DNA from: Selenomonadaceae bacterium
GTDB taxonomy: Bacteria > Bacillota > Negativicutes > Selenomonadales > Selenomonadaceae
Length of the DNA: 5,814 nt
Reading direction: 5' to 3'
Assembly: GCA_017484235.1 (NCBI GenBank)
Contig: JAFUTM010000108.1
Location: 1-5,814 of the forward strand
Below the pieces are notes generated by a model, which searched no databases, had not been told where the DNA came from, and saw only the letters and a list, made by a program, of their open reading frames with translations. Every line of letters begins with the position of its first letter. Within the stretch, counting starts at the first letter, position 1. The position numbers and the translations under genes were made by a program. Positions 1-4,511 of this stretch are shown in pieces.

Positions 1-309
1 GATACCATTTAACATACGCCGCTGCTTGTCAGTTGGAAACTTTGAGTTAATGGTGTACCTGCCGTTTAAAATGAAATTATTGAAGTCGACAATCTCGTCT
101 GTGTCGCTGATGTTTTGGTCGTTCTCCAACAGATAATCAATTGACACGTCAAAGAAGTTGGCGAGCTTCTTTATTGTCGCAATGTCCGGTTCGGTTGCGC
201 CCGTCTCATATTTTGAGTAAGTACGTGGATTAATATTAAGTTTTTTTGCAACTTCAGCTTGTGACCAACTTTGGTACTTCCTTAAAAAACGTAATTTTTC
301 ATGAAACAT
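1..309 (-). CDS. XRE-family HTH transcriptional regulator, C-terminus beyond the window
   Basis: This is a DNA-binding repressor-type protein. The 103 visible residues begin MFHEKLRFLRKY and hold one complete HTH_3/XRE (Cro/C1-type) domain at about residues 5-60. SQAEVAKKLNI forms the first two helices of the motif, NPRTYSKYETG is the recognition helix region, and EPDIATIKKLANFF leads to the usual closing VSIDYLL. After residue 65 comes an acidic linker (NDQNISDTDEIVD), then the start of an unassigned C-terminal part that runs off the left edge. The ATG at 309 is chosen because GGTGGTGAT, one mismatch from GGAGGTGAT, lies 4 nt upstream; in-frame ATGs at 315 and 327 are alternatives. The gene is divergent from the TPR gene and probably controls it, itself or both. 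Asn, Asp and Phe codons often end in C here, unlike the AT-ending neighbours, which hints at a different origin. The family call is firm; the target is inferred. Confidence 0.9.
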   Translation of the reverse strand, partial: MFHEKLRFLRKYQSWSQAEVAKKLNINPRTYSKYETGATEPDIATIKKLANFFDVSIDYLLENDQNISDTDEIVDFNNFILNGRYTINSKFPTDKQRRMLNGI

Positions 310-319
310 ATACATCACC

Positions 320-336
320 ACCAACATGGTATTGGT
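320..336. promoter_or_regulatory. Short inverted repeat just upstream of the XRE gene
   Basis: ACCAA (320-324) and TTGGT (332-336) are perfect 5-bp arms around a 7-nt centre. They overlap the region just before and including the ribosome binding site of the XRE gene. It could be an operator for autoregulation or a small leader hairpin. Its arms differ from those of the repeat at 380-394, so the two are unlikely to be sites for the same protein. Arms this short can arise by chance. Confidence 0.2.
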
Positions 337-372
337 CTGAAATCGCTTTAGGAATTATTTTGACCGAAACTA

Positions 373-400
373 TTGATTTACTCAAAAAATGAGTTATAAT
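373..400 (+). promoter_or_regulatory. Promoter of the TPR gene with an operator-like inverted repeat in its spacer
   Basis: A perfect TATAAT (-10) at 395-400 lies 16 bp after TTGATT (373-378), a fair -35 match. Transcription would start near 407 and give a leader of about 50 nt to the ATG at 457. The spacer is almost filled by the inverted repeat ACTCA (380-384), five A's (385-389), TGAGT (390-394), whose right arm abuts the -10 hexamer. A 15-bp dyad at this place is typical in size and position for an XRE/Cro-type operator, and an XRE gene is divergently encoded 70 bp away. The promoter elements and dyad are seen directly. That the neighbouring regulator binds here is inferred. Confidence 0.6.
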
Positions 401-456
401 AAAAGTAAGAATTATCTGTAAAAATTGTAATTATATTTTTTAATGAGGTGAATGTG

Positions 457-1548
457 ATGTTTAAAAAGAAAATGTTGAGTAAATTAATTGCAATGACAGT
501 AATGACTGGTAGTTTAACTTTTATGCCAGTAATGTCTGTGGTCGATGATATTGTTGATTTGCCGCAGACTAAGTCAGTCGCTTATGCTGAAACTAACGAA
601 GATTATCAAAAACAAATTGATTCTTACACAGAACAAATTAATATTAACCCAAATGATGCTGAACTTTATTATAAGCGCGGTATAGCATATATGAATTTTT
701 ATGAAGCAAATAACCCTGCAAATGATTATTTATCTACAAAAAGTGAAAGTGATATTTCAACTTTACAAACTTTACAAAAGAACGCATATGAAGATTTCAC
801 AAAAGCGATCGCTTTGAATCCAAATTTTGCTGAAGCGTATTGCGCACGTGGAATGGTTTATACAGCTAAAAGTGGATTAATTAACGAATTAAAATATACA
901 ATCCTTATACGTAATTCAAATGAAACGATTGATGATTTTGAGAAAGCAATCGCTTTAAAACCAGATTATTCTGAAGCCTATTACGGTAGAGGAATGGCTT
1001 ATGATATGCTGGCAAACGCAAGAGTTGTAATAATTAATTCCGACAAAAATGAAGATAATTTGAGAGCACGAATGATCTTAAGAGAAACTTTTAAACGAGC
1101 ATATAATGATTATTCAAAAGCGATTGAACTTAATCCTAATAACTGGCAATACTATCGCAAGCGTGCAAATGTATCTTGGATTTTATCTAAATATAAAGAA
1201 GTAATAAATGATTGCAATAAAATGCTTGAACTTAAAAATGATGATGCTAAAATTTACGAAATGCGAGGAGAAACATATTTTCATATAAAAAACTACGATG
1301 CGGCAATAGCTGATTATACAAATGCCATTGAATTATATATTAAAGCTAATGTTTATTCCGGGACAATTGGTGGTGCTTACTATGGACGTGCACAAGTATA
1401 TGAGAAGATGAAAGACTATAATAATGCCCTTTCTGATTATAATAAGGCACTTGAATATGGTTTAATTTTAAAATCTGACCTTGAAAAAGCTCAAAAAGGT
1501 CAAAAACGTATGCAGAAAAAAGTTAATAAAATATCTAAAAATAAATAA
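457..1548 (+). CDS. Secreted or membrane-anchored TPR-repeat protein
   Basis: This 363-aa exported protein is made almost entirely of tetratricopeptide repeats, helical-hairpin scaffolds that bind other proteins; its partner is unknown. The start is ATG 457, since GAGGTG at 445-450 sits 6 nt upstream. An in-frame GTG at 448 would lie inside that ribosome binding site. Residues 1-8 (MFKKKMLS) are basic and about 10-28 are hydrophobic. A possible cleavage site follows SVAYA (about residue 44), rather far from the hydrophobic core, so an uncleaved anchor is possible. TPR A-helices begin near residues 67 (AELYYKRGIAY), 124 (AEAYCARGMVY), 171 (SEAYYGRGMAY), 229, 264 and 305. B-helices such as AYEDFTKAIALNPN and AIADYTNAIEL follow. 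The first three repeats carry extra residues between helices A and B. The C-terminus is Lys-rich (KGQKRMQKKVNKISKNK). The next gene starts 14 nt downstream, so the two probably share a transcript from the promoter at 373-400. Confidence 0.9.
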   Translation: MFKKKMLSKLIAMTVMTGSLTFMPVMSVVDDIVDLPQTKSVAYAETNEDYQKQIDSYTEQININPNDAELYYKRGIAYMNFYEANNPANDYLSTKSESDISTLQTLQKNAYEDFTKAIALNPNFAEAYCARGMVYTAKSGLINELKYTILIRNSNETIDDFEKAIALKPDYSEAYYGRGMAYDMLANARVVIINSDKNEDNLRARMILRETFKRAYNDYSKAIELNPNNWQYYRKRANVSWILSKYKEVINDCNKMLELKNDDAKIYEMRGETYFHIKNYDAAIADYTNAIELYIKANVYSGTIGGAYYGRAQVYEKMKDYNNALSDYNKALEYGLILKSDLEKAQKGQKRMQKKVNKISKNK

Positions 1549-1562
1549 TAGGAGTGATGTAT

Positions 1563-2255
1563 ATGTTAAAAAAATTGCTTTATGTTTTTGCGATTGCAGC
1601 GGCGTTGATTATCAACTTTGCCAGCTCTGTATTTGCGGCTGAGTCGAATAAGTTTGATATATCGAATATGATTCATATAATTGTTGCTGTTGATGAAATA
1701 CATAATGATAATGGTAATGTTAAATTTATAGATGCATTTGAAAAACCTGAAGACATACATCCAATAATTCGTAATACAGTTGACAAAATTCTTAATGATA
1801 AGACTAAATATTTTCCTCTATCAACGTCTATACATTATCAACGTGAAGGAGTAAGTGGCGTTGCAAGAGACATGTTTAACAATCAAGAAGCAGCATACAT
1901 TGGAATTAAAGATGGTCTTAGCGAAGAAAGAATTGGACAACTTTGTGATCCTTTTAAAAATTCTCGTTTTGAAGTCGATTTTGTGATGTATTTCCACATT
2001 TATTTTTCGACTCCAGAATTAAGCACTACTATGCCAAAAACTTTAAACGAAAGATTGACTACACCTGGAATATTTCATTTTAAAGTTTACGCAAATTCTC
2101 CGAAGGGTAGAAAAGGTATAATTTATGATTATAGTAACTCATTGTCGATGTTTCATGTTATGCAAAATGGTTTGCAATATGAATTAAAAAGTCTTGAACA
2201 TCAATCATCAAAAATCAAGAAATGTATTGATGAAGCCTATAGAATTTTATTCTAA
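1563..2255 (+). CDS. Exported protein of unknown family, 230 aa
   Basis: I do not recognise this protein. It starts at ATG 1563, with AGGAG (1550-1554) 8 nt upstream; in-frame GTG 1554 and ATG 1557 overlap or crowd that site. Residues 1-25 are a clear Sec signal peptide: MLKK, a hydrophobic stretch LLYVFAIAAALIINFA, then SSVFA with cleavage likely before AES. The mature part has alternating hydrophobic segments suggesting beta strands (MIHIIVAVDEI; FEVDFVMYFHIYFS; GIFHFKVYANS) around helix-like stretches (IIRNTVDKILND; SSKIKKCIDEAYRILF), so a mixed alpha/beta periplasmic domain is plausible. There are two cysteines, Cys128 and Cys221, which could pair. No catalytic motif or lipobox is visible. 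It follows the TPR gene by 14 nt and is probably co-transcribed with it, so it could be that protein's partner; this is only positional inference. Confidence 0.8.
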   Translation: MLKKLLYVFAIAAALIINFASSVFAAESNKFDISNMIHIIVAVDEIHNDNGNVKFIDAFEKPEDIHPIIRNTVDKILNDKTKYFPLSTSIHYQREGVSGVARDMFNNQEAAYIGIKDGLSEERIGQLCDPFKNSRFEVDFVMYFHIYFSTPELSTTMPKTLNERLTTPGIFHFKVYANSPKGRKGIIYDYSNSLSMFHVMQNGLQYELKSLEHQSSKIKKCIDEAYRILF

Positions 2256-2333
2256 AATCAGGAAAACTATTAAAAAATAATATATTAATAGCCGATTTAA
2301 TCAATGTTTAATTAAACGTAAGGGGGATTCTTT
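2256..2333. other. Intergenic spacer with two inverted repeats
   Basis: This 78-bp gap separates the two apparent operons. It holds CTATTAA (2267-2273) and TTAATAG (2285-2291), perfect 7-bp arms with an 11-nt AT-only loop. It also holds the 12-bp palindrome GTTTAATTAAAC (2306-2317), which ends just before the ribosome binding site AAGGGGG (2320-2326) of the next gene. The first repeat is too AT-rich and lacks the U-tract of a convincing terminator. I see no good -35/-10 pair, so it is unclear whether the downstream genes have their own promoter here. Confidence 0.35.
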
Positions 2334-2984
2334 ATGAAATTATTGAAAAAGAAGTTGTTGGCAGCGGTGATTGCGGGCAGCATCGCATTTATCGGTGTTA
2401 ATGACATTCAGACGGTGCAAGCTGCAAAGAATGCAACTAATCAAACAGAAGCCACTGCCAATGAGCAACAGCCGCCGCGCATTAACATTGACAAGCTGGC
2501 AAAAGAAATTGCTGAAATCTACGATGTAAACGAAAGTGAGGTACGAACTGCACTCAGTGAGAATCGCAGCCTTGATGACATTTATTATGCGGCAATATTT
2601 GCAAAGGTCAGTGGCAAGTCTTTCCGTCAAGTATTTGCAATGAAGTCAGATTGGTTTGATGTAATGCAGGCACTTGGAATCACTGAAGAAAAATATGACG
2701 AAGTTGTACGCGATTTAATGATTGAAGATATTGCCAATCGTAGCAATGTTGACAAAAAAACTGTGCGTAAACTTTTAGACAACCATTATCACCCAAGAGA
2801 TATTCGTATTGCTGGACGTTTAGCAAAAGCGGCTAATAAAAACGTACAAGAAGTTTTGGATATGAAGAAAATTAATCAACGCTGGATAGATGTTGCCGAT
2901 GAACTTGGTGTAGACAGAAAGCTCGTTCGTCCACGTACTCCTATTGAAGAGGAAGAAGACAATTCTACAGAACAATCTCAATAA
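2334..2984 (+). CDS. Exported protein with two tandem copies of a helical domain, 216 aa
   Basis: I cannot give this protein a name. The ATG has AAGGGGG (2320-2326) 7 nt upstream. Residues 1-30 are a signal peptide (MKLLKKKLLAAVIAGSIAFI, cleavage likely after TVQA). A polar linker at about 31-50 is followed by two homologous modules at about 55-120 and 129-197. Matching landmarks are DVNESEVRTAL with NVDKKTVRKLL, then DDIYYAAIFAKVSGKSFRQV with RDIRIAGRLAKAANKNVQEV, then MKSDWFDVMQALGI with MKKINQRWIDVADELGV. The pattern, an aliphatic helix, 'AK..(G/N)K....V..MK', then 'W.DV...LG(I/V)', recurs in my memory in short exported proteins of unknown function in other bacteria. The tail is acidic and polar (PIEEEEDNSTEQSQ). 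There is no catalytic signature. The next gene begins 17 nt after the stop, so this is probably the first gene of an operon with the three Pro-rich paralogues. Confidence 0.85.
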   Translation: MKLLKKKLLAAVIAGSIAFIGVNDIQTVQAAKNATNQTEATANEQQPPRINIDKLAKEIAEIYDVNESEVRTALSENRSLDDIYYAAIFAKVSGKSFRQVFAMKSDWFDVMQALGITEEKYDEVVRDLMIEDIANRSNVDKKTVRKLLDNHYHPRDIRIAGRLAKAANKNVQEVLDMKKINQRWIDVADELGVDRKLVRPRTPIEEEEDNSTEQSQ

Positions 2985-3004
2985 AAAGTGAGGTGTAAAT
3001 TATG
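2978..3004 (+). repeat. Shared ribosome-binding-site cassette, first of three copies
   Basis: The 24 nt before the ATG of each of the three Pro-rich genes are identical (2978-3001, 3436-3459, 3891-3914). Each contains TCAATAAAAA, the ribosome binding site GTGAGGTG, then TAAATT. In the first copy the block overlaps the end of the 216-aa gene, supplying its last Gln codon and TAA stop. Identity of non-coding bases shows that the upstream block was copied together with the genes and should give all three similar initiation rates. Confidence 0.8.
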
Positions 3005-3415
3005 AAGAAACAAGTTTTGAAGTTCGTGCTGCCGGCTTTAGTTTTTGGCGTATTGAATTTCGACGGCGCAAGTGCCTCTGCTGAAACGATAAGCCAACAA
3101 GCCGTAGAAACTACACAAACTTCAGCCGTTGAGATACAAGAAGTGGACTTCTGGTCACACGAAATGCGTAAAATTTTTGGCAGAAGAAGACGCGACGGTA
3201 ATAATGATGGATATGGACAGCCGCCACCACCACCTCCGCCTGGTCCATCAGGCTGGCGTGACGGAAGACATAGACATTATCCACCACCACCGCCTCACAG
3301 ACATTATCCACCACCTCCACCGCCACCAAGACATCGTTCAGTGGAAAATGTTGGAGTTAATACGATGCCTACGATTAACGATAACGTGGCCAAATCTGAT
3401 ACTATGCAATCTTAA
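3002..3415 (+). CDS. Small exported Pro/His/Arg-rich protein, paralogue 1
   Basis: This is a 137-aa protein of unknown function. The signal peptide (MKKQVLKFVLPALVFGVLNF, then DGASASA) probably ends at residue 27, before ETIS. GAGGTG at 2990-2995 lies 6 nt before the ATG. The mature part has an acidic/neutral segment (about 28-50), a basic patch (FGRRRRDG, 59-66), and a low-complexity region (about 74-112) with proline runs of seven, five and seven broken by HRHY and WRDGRHRHY. A conserved tail follows (RSVENVGVNTMPTINDNVAKSDTMQS). Such proline runs are expected to need EF-P for translation. The region is likely disordered or polyproline-II and positively charged, so binding to polyanions, metals or an envelope surface is conceivable but not shown. 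It is the first of three tandem paralogues, and its end and downstream spacer are nearly identical to those of paralogue 2. Confidence 0.8.
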   Translation: MKKQVLKFVLPALVFGVLNFDGASASAETISQQAVETTQTSAVEIQEVDFWSHEMRKIFGRRRRDGNNDGYGQPPPPPPPGPSGWRDGRHRHYPPPPPHRHYPPPPPPPRHRSVENVGVNTMPTINDNVAKSDTMQS

Positions 3416-3508
3416 TAGCATAAGGTCAATAAATATCAATAAAAAGTGAGGTGTAAATTATGAAAAAAAGCATTTTAAAATTTGTGCTGCCAGCCTTAGT
3501 TTTTGGTG
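3316..3508 (+). repeat. Direct repeat, left copy (end of paralogue 1 to start of paralogue 2)
   Basis: This segment matches 3771-3963 at a constant offset of 455 bp. I count two mismatches in 193 bp (3343 G/A and 3404 A/G). It covers the last third of paralogue 1, the complete 44-nt spacer and the first 49 nt of paralogue 2. Weaker similarity continues to about 3594. It marks a recent duplication within the array. Confidence 0.9.
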
Positions 3509-3870
3509 TAGTGAATTTCGGCGGTACAAGTGCATCTGCTGAGACAGTTGAAGTGCCTACGGATATTAAATCCGTCATTTCAACTAATTTTGAACAGCCT
3601 GAAACAAAAAATTATGATGTACCAAGATGGCATAGACCAGGACCGCCGCCACCACGACCATACCCACGACCACCGCATCCAAGACCACCATATCCTCCAC
3701 CACCTCCGCATCCTCGTCCCTATCCACCAGGATATGACGACCATCGTAGACCTGGACCGAGACCACCTTATCCACCGCCACCAAGACATCGTTCAGTAGA
3801 AAATGTTGGAGTTAATACGATGCCTACGATTAACGATAACGTGGCCAAATCTGATACTGTGCAATCTTAA
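3460..3870 (+). CDS. Small exported Pro/Arg/His-rich protein, paralogue 2 (mosaic)
   Basis: This 136-aa paralogue has unknown function. The signal peptide (MKKSILKFVLPALVFGVVNF, then GGTSASA) probably ends at residue 27. The mature N-terminus ETVEVPTDIKSVISTNFEQPE (28-48) is shared with paralogue 3. Residues 55-110 are proline-rich with regular Arg, His and Tyr (PRPYPRPPHPRPPYPP is typical), giving a more regular P-R/H-P pattern than paralogue 1. The tail RHRSVENVGVNTMPTINDNVAKSDTVQS differs from that of paralogue 1 only by Met/Val. Two adjacent stops (TAA TAG) end the gene. At the DNA level the 5' part resembles paralogue 3 and the 3' end plus spacer resemble paralogue 1, so this gene appears to be a recombination product. 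It has the same ribosome binding site as its neighbours and is probably in one operon with them. Confidence 0.8.
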   Translation: MKKSILKFVLPALVFGVVNFGGTSASAETVEVPTDIKSVISTNFEQPETKNYDVPRWHRPGPPPPRPYPRPPHPRPPYPPPPPHPRPYPPGYDDHRRPGPRPPYPPPPRHRSVENVGVNTMPTINDNVAKSDTVQS

Positions 3871-3963
3871 TAGCATAAGGTCAATAAATATCAATAAAAA
3901 GTGAGGTGTAAATTATGAAAAAAAGCATTTTAAAATTTGTGCTGCCAGCCTTAGTTTTTGGTG
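3771..3963 (+). repeat. Direct repeat, right copy (end of paralogue 2 to start of paralogue 3)
   Basis: This is the partner of 3316-3508 at an offset of 455 bp. It spans the end of paralogue 2, the 44-nt spacer (identical to the 3416-3459 spacer) and the start of paralogue 3. Recombination between the two copies would delete or re-duplicate one gene while keeping all reading frames intact. Confidence 0.9.
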
Positions 3964-4286
3964 CAGTGAATTTCGATGGTACAAGTGCATCTGCTGAGAC
4001 AGTTGAAGTGCCTGCGGACATTAAATCCGTCATTGCAGCCAATTTTGAACAGCCTGAAATAGATTATAATAATACACCGATGCCGCGACCACGACCACCA
4101 CGCAAACCTTATCGACCAGATGACAAAATATCATATCCACCTGACTGGCGTACAGATTGGCGTACGGAGTGGCGTAAAAGAAAACGGCCTAATCCAAGAC
4201 CTCGTCGTGCAGTTGAAAATATTGAAGTCAATGGGTTGTTTATCCTCAATGACAATGTAACAGAATCTAAAAACGCGCAATCTTAA
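3915..4286 (+). CDS. Small exported Pro/Arg-rich protein, paralogue 3
   Basis: This is the shortest and most divergent member (123 aa). The signal peptide (MKKSILKFVLPALVFGAVNF, then DGTSASA) and the following ETVEVPADIKSVIAANFEQPE are almost the same as in paralogue 2. The middle differs. It has no long proline runs, only alternating PRPRPPRKPYRP, then a Trp/Arg repeat (PPDWRTDWRTEWRKRKRP, about 75-92), which makes it strongly basic. The tail RRAVENIEVNGLFILNDNVTESKNAQS keeps the family frame 'VEN..VN.....NDNV..S...QS' but has drifted. GAGGTG in the shared cassette precedes the ATG by 6 nt. It is the last gene of the likely operon. No canonical terminator follows directly; the first strong hairpin is at 4422-4467. 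Confidence 0.8.
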   Translation: MKKSILKFVLPALVFGAVNFDGTSASAETVEVPADIKSVIAANFEQPEIDYNNTPMPRPRPPRKPYRPDDKISYPPDWRTDWRTEWRKRKRPNPRPRRAVENIEVNGLFILNDNVTESKNAQS

Positions 4287-4341
4287 TCTAAGTAATCAAA
4301 AGCTATAAACAATAAAATGTGTGGTGATATATGATCATCTA

Positions 4342-4350
4342 TGTTATAAT
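4342..4350 (+). promoter_or_regulatory. Extended -10 promoter for the RTX-like gene
   Basis: TGTTATAAT at 4342-4350 is an extended -10 element (TG, one base, perfect TATAAT). No good -35 hexamer lies 16-18 bp upstream (the best is TGGTGA at 4322-4327), which fits an extended -10 promoter. The palindrome ATGATCAT (4331-4338) sits just upstream and could bind a regulator. A second TATAAT at 4356-4361 lacks the TG. Start near 4357 would give a leader of about 155 nt before the ATG at 4512. Confidence 0.5.
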
Positions 4351-4421
4351 AAAAATATAATTTAATCGAACAATACTTTTAAATTAAATAACATTGAAGT
4401 CATAATTTTATTTAAATTAGA

Positions 4422-4467
4422 AAAGAACTGCGCCTTCCTGTTCTTTAAACGGATATGGAAGGCGTAG
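4422..4467 (+). promoter_or_regulatory. Structured leader: overlapping hairpins or H-type pseudoknot
   Basis: Stem 1 pairs AAAGAAC (4422-4428) with GTTCTTT (4440-4446), 7 bp. Its loop contains CGCCTTCC (4431-4438), which pairs perfectly with GGAAGGCG (4457-4464), 8 bp. A G-U, a U-A and a C-G pair extend this to 4428-4438/4457-4467. Loop lengths for a pseudoknot would be 2, 1 and 10 nt, a workable H-type geometry. Alternatively, the second stem alone, followed by a U-rich run at about 4475-4490, could act as a terminator. The run starts several nt after the stem, so it is not canonical. It lies between the promoter at 4342-4350 and the RTX gene. I do not recognise it as a known riboswitch class. 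Confidence 0.5.
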
Positions 4468-4511
4468 GCTGTATATTATTTTTATTATTTATGATTGGAC
4501 GGTGACGTTTT

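Noticed and set aside
448..456. GTG 448 as the start of the TPR gene
   Set aside because: It lies within the GAGGTG ribosome binding site that serves ATG 457 and has no site of its own.
1566..1760. Minus-strand 64-codon frame inside the 230-aa gene
   Set aside because: It lacks a ribosome binding site and is covered by a well-supported signal-peptide gene on the other strand.
2340..2630. Minus-strand 96-codon frame inside the 216-aa gene
   Set aside because: It is a shadow of a coding strand with a clear signal peptide and internal domain repeat.
3129..3449. Open plus-strand frame overlapping paralogue 1 in another register, rich in His
   Set aside because: Proline codons (CCN) lack stops in all frames and read as His/Thr when shifted. 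It has no ribosome binding site or signal peptide, whereas the annotated frame has both and matches its paralogues.
3580..3789. Minus-strand frames full of Trp/Arg or Val opposite paralogue 2
   Set aside because: These are the antisense of CCA/CCG-rich codons, with no start context and a composition explained entirely by the coding strand.
3200..3800. Possible CRISPR or minisatellite because of repeated CCACC units
   Set aside because: The units are irregular, in frame, use mixed Pro codons and are part of signal-peptide-bearing genes; there are no unique spacers of equal length.
4379..4420. Imperfect inverted repeat TTAAATAA (4384-4391) / TTATTTAA (4408-4415)
   Set aside because: The arms are purely A/T in a very AT-rich stretch, with no GC-rich stem or U-tract; chance is a sufficient explanation.
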